64,000 nucleotides of DNA, taken from assembly GCA_029204225.1 (NCBI GenBank), contig CM055096.1:57611600-57675599 (forward strand), in the 5' to 3' direction. This DNA comes from Diphasiastrum complanatum. Its lineage: Eukaryota > Streptophyta > Lycopodiopsida > Lycopodiales > Lycopodiaceae. The position numbers were made by a program, and so were the translations under genes. The notes under the pieces are model-generated. The model ran no database searches. It saw nothing but the letters and a program-made list of their open reading frames with translations, and was not told where the DNA came from. Positions 37,101 through 48,969 of the stretch are shown piece by piece; within the stretch, counting starts at the first letter, position 1; every line of letters starts with the position of its first letter.

Positions 37101-38737
37101 CCCCGGGGACTCATTCAGATGCGCTACAAACGACATATCTTAGGCTCAATGGAGCCCAGGTACCTTTTCCTTTCTATGTTAATAAAGTAGGCTGCCAGCT
37201 TTCATGGGGCCTAAAGTACTTTAAATTATGTTGCAACTTTACACAGGTTTTACATAAGTGAACTAGATCCACACTTTTCCTGTGCTAAGTGCAAACTTGA
37301 TTTATTATTTTCTAGAGGTTTGTCTTTTCCTTGGCCGGTGAATCAAGCCCGTGCCCTTGTAATTGTGAATAAAGTTCGGCCGGTGAATCAAGCCCGTGCC
37401 GTGAGTCTTAAGTTCTAGTTTGGCCCTGATGAGGACATCAACTTTCTCAAACGAGGGGAGGATGTTGTAAAGCTGACTCGGGTGCACCCAGTGTGCCTTG
37501 TAAGACTCTCAGAAGTGACGCTCCTCTTGGTCCCAGAGCAAGTTAGAAAGTCAAGGACTGAGCCTCCGACCTGTGGTGAGCCAGTCAAGTAGTCACAAGT
37601 CATGAGCTAGCTCTGGAGCTCGAGTCATGGCCTAGTGAGGAGTCAAGTTGATTCTGCCGCCAAGACGGCTCTCGGGAACCATGTCCGGGAGCCAGACTGA
37701 TTCTGCCAGGCTTGCCAGGCTTAATCAGCAAAATAAAAACTAAGTCCAGAAAAGCGTGCTTTACCAGAAAGCACTATATTCCAAGACAGAGGGGGCGCGC
37801 CGAATCACACCAGAACTATAGGGGGAGTCCGGCAGACAGAAATTTGGGCAGCTCAACCAGCGCCAGGAATCCAGTCGCCAGGTCTCAGCCCCCTCTACCA
37901 GCACGAGCCAGGCACAATGCCCAGCACGTGTTGGTGGCCCCGAGACCGGTCAGTCTATGTATGAATGTAACCTCTTCCAAATTTAATAAAGTTGATCCTT
38001 GGGGATGATTACCATTTCGGTTTCGCCTCCAGGACTGGTCCAAGTGGAAGGACCCTTACTACAACCTTTTTGCGTCGCCGGCGCCTAAGGGTCCACGTCA
38101 TCGACATGTGGCTTGCCGCTATGCCATTTGGTCAGTTTGGCGACCACTATGCCTTGAGTTCCATGTGTGGCTTGTCTTTGCCTTTGGTTACCTTTTGGGG
38201 ACGGATTCTGAGTTGGCTTTCGGGTTGGTTGGGATTCCAGTTTTCTTAAGTCTGAATGGTTAAGCTTGTTACGTTTCTAAGTTGGCTTTTACGTAAGTGC
38301 ATGATGGATAAATGTTAGACTTAAGCGCGTGTTGGGGAAACCGCTCAAGTCCCAACGTCCTTTGAGGCGCCGGCGCAACACCAAGGGGGGACGCACCGAT
38401 GATTTTCGTCTCTTGGCAGGCGTTGGCCCAGACTTGGAGGAGTCCAAGATGCCTCCAGACTCCCAGCCAGACTTTGTATTTGACACACTTGTAGATGCAT
38501 CTTGCACGCAGAGGGATGATTTTTTAAGTACAGACTTGTAGATATTGATACACACAGAGCATCATGTACACTGGCATCAAATGAGATGTATATATTTTTT
38601 TACAGTTTATTCGTGTCATGGCTAATTTATCATGGTTGGTTACAAATGGTTAGCTCTGTGAAATTTGAATGGCTAGTTAGAAATGGTTTGCTATGCGCAA
38701 TTTGAATGGTTAGTTAGAAATGGTTTGCTCTGTGCAA

Positions 38738-38806
<69 letters not shown>

Positions 38807-41800
38807 GCGAAAGCGGACGTAGTATGGAAATTATACATGCTGCACCTATTGTTTTACACTAGCACATCTTCATGTCTCTCATATCATACGAATCATGTCC
38901 GATCATTGAACACAACACCCTAAACCCGACACCCTAACAAATGGCACAATTAACATAACACCCTAAACCCTAACAAATCGCACGGTTAACATATCATGAA
39001 CCCACAACCCCACAGCCATAACCATCACAACAAGGCAAAGATAGGCATCCTCAGTGTGTGATAGGCATTGCACCACAGGTATGTGCAGATTCATTATCAA
39101 AGCAGCACTTGTGTAGAATACACTTGAACCTGTGTAGAATACACTTAGAATCGACCAAAATGGTCCAGGAATACAATCCACAGGTTCGTGATCCCGATAC
39201 GAACCCAAGGGATCAATCCTGGCTCGATTCGGGTATCGTTCGGTCAAAATGGCCCGTCGACGGGAGAGAAATGCAATTAGGTCTAGCGAAATGGACTAGT
39301 TTTGCAGCTTTTCGTCCAACGGCCCCGTTCATCCAAACGGGGTCCGTTTCAGGTGCCGTCTATTTCGGCCAGTGGACAACCTCGATAGGAACCAGTGGGA
39401 ACAGATAGGACGAGGAACGGACCGACGGTCAATCCGCAACATCCATCTGAAGTTCGACGTTGAACCGGGCTTCAGGGACACTTCGTCCGGTCGGGACCCG
39501 AAAACTTGGAGATGTTTCGGAGCCCCGGTGTTGGTACTCAAGATTTTTACAGCGTGTTGGAAGTTGTACAATAAGTAATTAGTAAGTTGTTGAAGTTCAT
39601 CCGGGGAGAAACCGATCTCATCAACCAAGACATAGTAGTGTGTAGGTCTTATGGTTCCCTGTAGTGAATGGCACAGTTTTGAATAAGTAATTACTAAGTT
39701 GTTGAAGTTCATCCAAGGGAAAACCGATCTCATCATATAAGACATAGTAGTGTGTAGGTCTTGTGGTTCCCTGTCTTGAGAGCTTGTCACTCTTCTGGTG
39801 AGCATTCATTTCTCCCAAAAACTTGTGGTCCTGAGAGCTTGTCACTCTTCTGGTGAGCATTCACTTCTCCCAAATCCTCTGGTGAGCATTGACAGTCACT
39901 GATGCACGCTCCAAGCTTTCGCTCTCATCCAAGCTAACCCTAAACCCTAAACCAGTAATCTCTATGCCATGTAAACCATCATCTTCACTCCAAACCTCTT
40001 TCAGATCTTTCTTTGCCGCTATTTTCTCTTTTTTTGAGCTTAGTTCATAATAATTTATGGACTGCTCATTAGTCATCGTTGTTTGGTAATATCTCAGTTA
40101 TGGGAGGCATGGGCAGTGGTTAGGTTTGTTGCAAAGAAAATTTCAAATTCTTTTAGGTACCTTTATCGTTTTTTTTAACAGGAGGGGGCAGGTATGTGCC
40201 AGACACTCTCTGATAATTAATCCCGGGGGGGGGGGGGGTTAGGGGGAGGAAAATTGTTTTTATTTCATTTTGGGGATGTGGGACCGTGAGGGGAGGGGCC
40301 TGTATTTTTTTTTTTTTTGAAAAAAAAAAACGACGAGACGAACTCTGAAAAGTTATTGAAATTTTGTAATTATTATTTTTCCATTTATATCTTTTAAAGA
40401 CCCCTTCTTTCTCCCTCAGTCAAAATTCCTTGTATATTATTTGCTTATTTTCAAATCCTCATATCATCTCCGCCTGAGCTCGGAATTCGATGCGATAAAA
40501 AACAAAAGTGCTCAGTTTCACGTGACCTACAAATTTTTGCTATTCTCAATTTCACTCATCGTAGAACTCTGAGTTTTAAGTGGGTGGAGAACAGAGGATT
40601 TCAGCTATTTATCAAAGTCCATTGCACATGGATTCTGATTTTGAGTACATAGATGACAGTGACTCTGAATACGAAGATCAACCTAACTATGATTTTGAAG
40701 ATCAGTATTATGAGCACAGCGATGACAAATCCAATCATTGCGGTGAATCCAATCAGTGCGAACAAGTGTCATATGGAGACTATCTGGAACATAATGAAAC
40801 ACATTTTGATGATTATCATGATTAACAAGCTTACTAGATCAGTCAACATAACCCATGTGGTGGTGTTTATAGCAGTGATAGTGACAATGAGCAGCTAAAT
40901 GCACAACATCCTCATGTAGACCAATCTTCCCAGGCTATGGTAGAAACAACGATGGTGCAGAGACAATATATCTTTCACAAGTTTGATGGTAGAATTGCTC
41001 ACATGGATGTGAGAACATGGTTGGACAACTTTGACAGGTATTTTCAGTCACATCCACATAGCGACCATGACAAGTTTCAACTTGCAGGAACATACCTTGA
41101 TGGATCTGCATATATTTGGTGGTGATATTGGATACACTGTAAAGAACCTCATGTTACCACTGATAAATGGCCAACCTTTGTACAAAAGTGCATCGAAGAA
41201 TTTGAATGTACAGACGGCCAAGTATGGCATTCTACCCAACAGATGTCTATTGTGGAGAGCTATTTTAATGACTTCAATCAGATAATGGACCAATATGGGT
41301 ATTCAGTGGAGGAATTTAATACAATGCACTTTGTTTTAGGCTTAAAGCCTGAGATAAGAGCTTGCTTATCTAAGGATATATATCAGAAGAGTAATGTCAT
41401 TATCTGATATAAGATCACATGCTCACACCATAGAGAATGAACTGAACAAGGGTCAACGTGAAGCTGTGACAGAATACTTCACACCACTAGAGCGCACTTT
41501 GGAGATACACGGGATATTAAGTATCAACAAAATGATAGGGCAAGAACAAAAGCTGAAGGATCAGGACAAAGAGCCCAAGGTTCAATTGGGAAAGATTGTT
41601 AATCCAAGAATCCAGAAAAATGATAGGCCAAATGATCGTGGAACATCAATACCCTTAGAAGGTGAATTGGAAGTACGAAACGATGATAAAGATAATTCCT
41701 CATCAACATCATTAGTGAATGAACTGGAAGTGCAACATGATGAAGAAGAACAACTATTGACAATGGGAAAGCTTGTTCAGCAAATAGACCAGCCGACTTT

Positions 41801-44800
41801 GTCAGCAGTTTTTGATTTTCCATTGAATGCACAAGAAATGGTTGATTAACATATATGCAGTGCCATGGAGTGTACGCAAGATCAACAACATAAATGTAAT
41901 TCCCAATTTGAACCAAGAAAGACAATTCCAAATGCGAGCACAATGTCAATGCAAGGACACCGAAAATCAGCTGAGGACAACAAACACGATGCAAAGAATT
42001 ATGAGGACAATATTTTTTATTTCAATATTGATTTTCAATTGAGCAATACAAGGGCTAGTTCAGACAATGAAGTTGTCATTGAGGAAAATCACTCAAGGAC
42101 CTCGTCTTCCTTGAAATTACATGGATTGTCGCATCACATTCAACTAGAAAACTTGTCGGAAACATCTTGTGAAATAGGATTAATAGACAAGGATAGAATT
42201 GATCTATATGAATGTTTCACATTCTGTATAGAGTGCACAATGGAATGTGATGAGATTTGTAATATACAAATTGGAAATTGTCCTAGCTATGAGATGGGAC
42301 AAACGATCCAAGATCCATTATATCAAAGTTTCCAGTTTGTGGTTCAAAATATTGGAGACATCCATCTTTTTGAACATGAAGATGTGATCTACGAAAGATT
42401 TTTCGTAGAGACTTTGAGTGAATGAGATATCATCACTCTTTGCAAGCATCTCATTCACTCGATATTCTTGGAAATGAATGTCCATTCAGAATATCATTTG
42501 TCCTTTCCAGACATGATCAATCAAAACATATTGCTTCCTATATTGGGAATTGATCATGACAATAATTCCTTCATGCAAGATCTTCACAATTCAGATGCAA
42601 GGCTTATGGTTATTACTGAAGCATTTGGATTGAACAACAAAGTGACTACCCAACAACATGACAAAATCTTCAAACCAGCACAGCCAGACGCAATGCTAAA
42701 ATATAATCCTAAAGGAATTGGATAGATCATCCAATTTATTACGATGTCGAAGTATTGAAGAAGTTACAAACAGATTTACAAATCCTATGTGGGCTGGATT
42801 TTCACGAAAGTGAAGAGAATAATCAAGCCGCGTAGTAAAAAATGCTCAAAGGCTGCCAGAAGATCAGCAATCCACCATAGGGCTTCAATCTGCTATGTTA
42901 TGGGCTCCAAATCTGCCAACAGATCACCTGCAGTAGGGCGCTGGCTCTCCAAGAATTTTCCAAACCCTAACCGAAGATGCCAAATTCCACACAAGTCTTG
43001 AAAGCAACTATTCTGATACCAAATGTTGCACACAAGCTCACAAACCCTAAGTAAATACACAAAATTACCCAGCAAATCCGTCACTTTATTAATCTCAAGC
43101 CAATGTACATAGATCAACAAGCAAACATGTTAGCTCTGATGCAAGTCTCCTCCCAACCATAGATGCATAGGAATACCATACTCTGGAATGCCTGACAAGG
43201 CTCACACTATATCCCCTCAAGCACCCCTTAACCCTGACACATCCTAACGTCGACACATGGCAAACTCCATGCACAGTCGACACTTGCCACTTGCCAGTAC
43301 CCTGACACCAAGCTAAAAGGTGGACAGTCTGACACATGTCACTCATGCATTGGACCAGTGTCCCAATGAGCATATGACACGTCCTGTTGACCCGTTCATT
43401 GACTGTCCGACAAGTGTCACTCATGCACTGGACCAAGTGTCCTAGTGAGCATATGACACGTCACATTGATCGGTCAACCCTTCCTACTTTTTAGGAGGTC
43501 AGTCCAACAGACTCTCATGAGACCCAGTACCCCCTTGGCCATCTCGGATTTAGTCACTATAACAAATATTTACATTGCAATTTACAATTGTCTCCACAGG
43601 CCGGTGACTTAGCCATTTACAATTCAGTGATTACAATTTACCATTTACACTGGGCAAGGGATTCAAAGTACATTGACACTGCGATGCGTCAAAACACCTT
43701 GGTGTTGATGTTGCAGTACACCAAGTCATTGCACCGTTCCTCCGTGAGGCAATTTCGCCTGTTCGTGTGAACAAGGCTAAATACTGACCAGTTCCGCTCG
43801 CACACGCAAGCAGAACAATCCTGCAGTAAGTGGCAACCACTTAAGTGAATTGCGGGCTTATAGAGACAATGCGGAAACTGTTTAGATGAATGGAACTGGC
43901 GGATTAGAAAACATACCTGTGACAGGACTTAGAATGCGAGCCTCAGTAGCTCTCTCTGTGCAACGCCATAACTCTCCCACCATCATACAGGCCTAAGCCT
44001 ATTACCTCGTATGCGAGCAAGGTCCTCGCCGAAAAGCCCTAGGGCGTGCCTGAAATTGAGCAACATTGTGCGTGAGTTATATGAAGCAAGCAATGGAAAG
44101 TTGAACACCATGCAAACGTGGGAGGGGGTAGAGCAAGAGTGTACATGAACCTTAGCCTCTGATCCTCGAGCTCATTGCGGTAAAGAAGGTCATTGTCCAG
44201 GAGGCACATGTATGTGAACCAGTCCGCATGCAGCTCCCCATCTCTGTACTGCCGGTCGCTCTGTCACAACAGATGAAGTATGTGCACTACGCTGTGAATC
44301 GGCCGGTGGAACTTCTGCCATCGTCGCGCCCACAACCGCTTATTAGGCGCCAACCTGTGAAACATACCATGTGGAGGCAACAATTACATAATTGCGTGCT
44401 GCGGCACCAACACGAAATAGAGTGCGAATGGAAAGAGAGTTCGTGAAACGGAAAAAGGTATACCTAGCCGCGTCAGATCGCAACATGCGAGAGACTCGCC
44501 TATGCGGTCCATGAACTCATATACGAGGCCCATCATGCACCCCTCGCGATCAACGGGCCTCAGAACAGAATACATGGGGCGCATGACATCCATGAGCTGC
44601 TGCATATCAAACCAGAAGGGCTCCACGAACAGGATGTCATGGAAGGCCAAGCCGTCTGGGGTTTGAGACAGGTCCATGGCCGTGAACTCTACCGAAGTGG
44701 CCATGCACCGCAAATCACCCTTCAGCCGGTGTAGCCGCTCGAGCATGATGAACTGGTAGGCGAAGCGCGTGGGAGCAGGCTTCTTCAGATCCAGCCTGCA

Positions 44801-46157
44801 TTGCAAAACGAAATAAGATCCACACACCAAAACGCATTCGCAACCGTAAACCCTAATCCCTGGAATTATTGGCGTGTGCAACGGAACTGTAAATGGGTTT
44901 AAAAATAAGTAGTCTCTTACCTGCTGAATGTGCGGAACAGGGTAGTGGTGCGGCGCTTGCATGTGATGAAGTCCACAACCGCAAGTGGCCTCCTGAGAAG
45001 CTCACTGACCCAAGGCAGACGCCCGATGGAATGCAGGAGGAGGTCCAGTGAGTGTGTGGCATATGGAGTCCACACAATGGAGGGGTACTCTGCCATAAGA
45101 TCCCCCATATCGCATTGTCCGTCCCAACCTATCACCAACAGTTGATTCAATTAATGTACAGCTTGAAAACACATTGCAATCAATTGAAAACTAATGAAAC
45201 CCATTGCGCAGTAAAAGATCAAGCAACCAATGAAAGAACTAGTACCTGGACAACACGTTGTGGCCCAACCTCCTGTATCGCCTGGCGGATGATGTCGTAG
45301 ATGTACTCCGCCGTGTGCACTCTCCGTGCCTCAGAGACGTCGATGCTGCAGAGGAACATGGAACCGTAGCAGCTGGACACAATGATGTTGATGAGTGGAC
45401 GTTTACAACGATCAGTCCACCCATCAGCCATGATGGAACAGTTGTACAAATCCTAGCCCTCGTGCAATGCGGCTAGTCTCTCTCTGACCTCGGCAACCAG
45501 CCCCTGGAGCGAAGGGTCGCGAAGCGCGTGAGGGTGGTGTGTAGCTGGGCCCGCAGACTGCAATCTTTGAGACTGCCTCTCGAAAGATGCAGGATGGGGC
45601 CATAATGAAGGGGAGGTTCAGGTCATAGAACATCTGTGCTATGATCTTGGTGGCCTCCTTGTGCTGTCCCTCTCTGAGAGATCCCAGTATGGTGGTCTGT
45701 CTGGTGCCTCGGGATGTGGATGGCTAAGAGGATGCAAATGGACGGTGCGGTTCTGGAGGTGGTGGCATAGCTGCAGGTGCGGAAGTGGAGGCTGTGGATC
45801 CATGGGGAGTACGGGCGGAGGGGGTGGCGGTGGTGGAGGCGGAGACGGAGGCGGGGGCGGTGGCGGGGGCAGTGGCAGAGGTGTGCACCAGTGGAAGGGG
45901 TCTCCACAGCGTCTGTGGATGGCTCGTCGGCCTCAGCACCTGGCTCAACATATGTGTCGAGAATGCGAGCCCGCTCCGCAGGGGGGATGGATGTACAAAG
46001 GCCGATCTCGTAGCGTCCCCCTGTGGGTCGGGTAAGCAATCCTCCCAAACGTGCTCGGACCCAAGAGGCGTTCCCAGCCAACTCTTTCCTACAAAAAAGG
46101 CAACGCCACTTTCTGTCAGGCAACAATTCCACCTCATCCCAAATGGGAGAAGCGGCC

Positions 46158-46200
<43 letters not shown>

Positions 46201-46313
46201 AAGCACACAAATCTAATCTCTCTCTCTCTCTCAAATCACAACATACACACAAACCCACATGCACACACACACTCTCTCTCACTCACCATGTCTCTCTCCC
46301 CCTGTCTCACTCA

Positions 46314-46395
<82 letters not shown>

Positions 46396-46535
46396 CGCGG
46401 GCGCAGGGTAGCGCGGTCTGCTGCCCCACATCCTGTTTTTCTGTGTTTTTTTTTTAAAATATGCGTCCGGGTCCAGCTCAAAAAAAAAACATTCTAAATG
46501 GACGCGGACGCGAAATGGCTGCGTCCGGGGGCATG

Positions 46536-46576
<41 letters not shown>

Positions 46577-48917
46577 AGTGTTGCAGCGAATCACGATTCG
46601 CTGAATAGAATCGATCTTCAAAAGAAAAAATTGCAAATCCTGGGAAGTTGTTAATGGGCAGCCCATTTCTGAATCCATTGAAATCAGTGTTGAAGATGCC
46701 AGAATTTCTCAATGCTGTTTCCCCCACCTTTGTAGTCCAAAACTAGCTTTGATGAAGCTATTACTGTCACGAACATTTGGTGCGTCATTTCTTCCCATAC
46801 TTTCATGCGTAGCTACAATGTGAAATCAGAGTAAACTGAAACCAAAGATCTGCGTCCAGGTTTGTCCCAAATTGCTTCACTGATCATTATTACATTGTAA
46901 ATTCAGACAAGCAGGTTCCAAGAGGATCACAGAAAATAGACGAAGTGTCTCATATGCGAACATATCCAAAAAAAAGAATGATTCTCTTAACTCTAAAAAA
47001 ATCTGCAATTTGCGGTTCCATCATGCAACTATGATCATAGTTGCTGGCGGAACGCGTTCCGCCAACTGGGCATTTCGGAGCCTGGAATGTTGTGGTGATT
47101 TCTTTTTGTTTTTTATATATTATATGTCATATAATATAGATACAATATGTATATACTGTATCTATATTGTATATACAGTATCTATACAATATTTAGATAT
47201 TGTATAGATACACAATATCTAGTATGAATAGTATTAATTAAATCAATTTCACTAGGTTTTAGGTGGTTATTATCCCATGAGATCGAAATTTTTTTAAGTT
47301 TCAAAAAAATTTGCAAACACATTTAAAAACCGGTATGTTTTACAGGTTTAGAGTTTAGGACAATGTGATATGTAGACATGGAAAAAATGTCTGACCATTC
47401 TCTTAGATGGAGGTGGTGAAAAGTACTCTGGGAGTCCTAGACTTTAATGAAGCAAAATCAAGTATGAGCATATGCATATCAATGTGTGCAATGTATGAAA
47501 TCACGTTGCTTGGCTGATGCTCCTGATATTTGATCTACATATCCTATTCTCAAAGCCAAGCTGATCCAAATGATCCTATTTGATCCAATGGTGTCATATA
47601 TCTTTGATTCTTGGCCATCTGTTATACAGAAAGAAAGTGCTAGTTTAGTGTTTAGGGTGCATTACACTTACGTACAGTGTAGACTATAATCAATCGGTGG
47701 TAGGTCAAAGGTTACAACTTACTATTGATTGACAAGTGATATTTGGCTTTAGCTATTAAGATTGATTGAAAACATGTCAAAAGTGACATCGTACATGATG
47801 TGTGTCATAGAAGAGTAATTGTATTGGCAAACATGCCACAAGACACACGAATCATGATGCAAGACTCAAGTTTGTTTCAGAAGTTAGCAAGGGGTTAGTG
47901 ATCATGATTGCTGATGGGCAAAAAAACAAAACAACGTTCCAGCATCCTCGACTTGGCATAAGAGCCCAGTGTCTGGCTAAGTGGGGCATGGCAAGAGATA
48001 AACACCAAGAGATGCCATCCGATGAATGTCAAATGTCGTTGACAATTTTAACTTTGACAAAACAAATCTTGGTAGTTCATTCCACAGACCAAACCTAGCA
48101 CAGGTCCTAGGAGGCATTAGCAATCTATATTGTGGCAAATAACAAAGCTCAACAACAGGTAGCAACACATCAAGATAAAAAGAAACTGAATCATGGTCGT
48201 CGACCCAAAACCGTCCGATCAATGCAGGTCCCAGGCTACCCGTCCGTCTGATCGGCGCCCTGTCTGTTCCCACAGGTTCCCCTTGACGTTGCCCACTGGC
48301 CGAAATAGACAACACAGGAAACGGACCCCGTTTGGAGAATCTCGGTTGTCGGACGGAAAGTTGAAAAACTAGTCCATTCCCTTTGCCCTAACTGCCTTCT
48401 CTCTAGGACGAAGGGTCATCGTGATCAAACGACATCGGAACTGAGTGGAACAGGATCCGTGATGTCCGTATCGGTTTTCGTATTTGTTGGTAGTTCTTGA
48501 CCCTAAACCCTAAAATTCGTCTCTTGCTGCTTGCTGTTATCCAATAGGTTTGTTCCATCCTCTCCATGATGTCCACTACTGAACAATATTGTTGTTGTAG
48601 CTAAGAGATTTTGGAATTGTATGTCTTTGGTGGCTGGAGTTGACTATTATTGTATATTGTGATTTCCTAGCTTAAACAAAGTAGCCTAGCAGGTAGATGC
48701 TACGTGTTTTGGTTGTGCAAAAACTATATTGTAACATTGTAACGTAGGAGAAGGAAGAAGTTAAAAAGGGATGATATCAAATCGATATATGCTCAAGGGG
48801 GACCTAGTTAGCTTAGGGTAGCATTGCTGCCAAGAGAGCTCAAGGCAACACCACCGAAGGTAGTTGGTTTGTTGCCTGGGAGGCAACAAGCAGCAATGAT
48901 ACGACAATTTGGGGTGG

Positions 48918-48969
<52 letters not shown>

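Larger units (their letters stand above)
33816..38380 (+). mobile_element. Gag-protease LTR retrotransposon (TR-GAG-like), complete ends
   Basis: LTRs 33816-34733 and 37463-38380 (918 bp each, TGTTGTAAAG...ACA) flanked by a perfect 5-bp target duplication CCAAG (33811-33815 and 38381-38385). tRNA-iMet primer-binding site at 34736 and purine tract ACGAGGGGAGGA at 37451-37462. The internal 2.7 kb codes only gag and a Ty3/gypsy-type aspartic protease; reverse transcriptase, RNase H and integrase are absent. It therefore depends on another element's enzymes. The two LTRs differ at scattered bases, so insertion is not very recent. It sits inside the hAT coding tail, giving a two-level nest in DGK intron 6. 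Confidence 0.9.
30404..38820 (+). mobile_element. hAT (BED/DUF659) transposon, copy 1, split by an LTR retrotransposon
   Basis: The GC-rich end near 30484 has repeated GGACGC/GCGTCC words; a microsatellite-rich leader (30800-31170) and transposase exons (31184-33660) follow. The coding tail is interrupted at 33815 by the retrotransposon 33816-38380 and resumes at 38386-38541. The 5' border region resembles 61857-61926. Exact terminal repeats and target duplication could not be fixed. The related inverted copy is at 43560-46545. Confidence 0.75.
43560..46545 (-). mobile_element. hAT (BED/DUF659) transposon, copy 2, inverted
   Basis: Same family as copy 1 but on the minus strand. It has a GC-rich 5' end (GGACGC words, 46490-46540) beside a TA microsatellite, CT/CA microsatellites (46158-46393) and transposase exons down to about 43660. 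Unlike copy 1 it keeps the hATC dimerisation domain and is not interrupted. Confidence 0.75.

Noticed and set aside
38890-38980. Telomere from CCCTAAACCC-type words
   Set aside because: Only two or three units, interspersed with other sequence; interstitial motif only.
45661-46497. Several plus-strand frames rich in Gly, Ser-Leu or His-Thr
   Set aside because: Antisense or microsatellite translation of hAT copy 2.
30481-46545. A simple inverted segmental duplication of 30-39 kb and 43-48 kb
   Set aside because: Order of the shared parts (hAT, repeat, gag element, hAT, repeat) is not mirror-symmetric; independent insertions fit better.
46990-47045. Helitron 3' end suggested by the palindrome GCAACTATGATCATAGTTGC
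   Set aside because: No CTRR terminus at the proper distance, no Rep/helicase coding sequence and no 5' TC end found.
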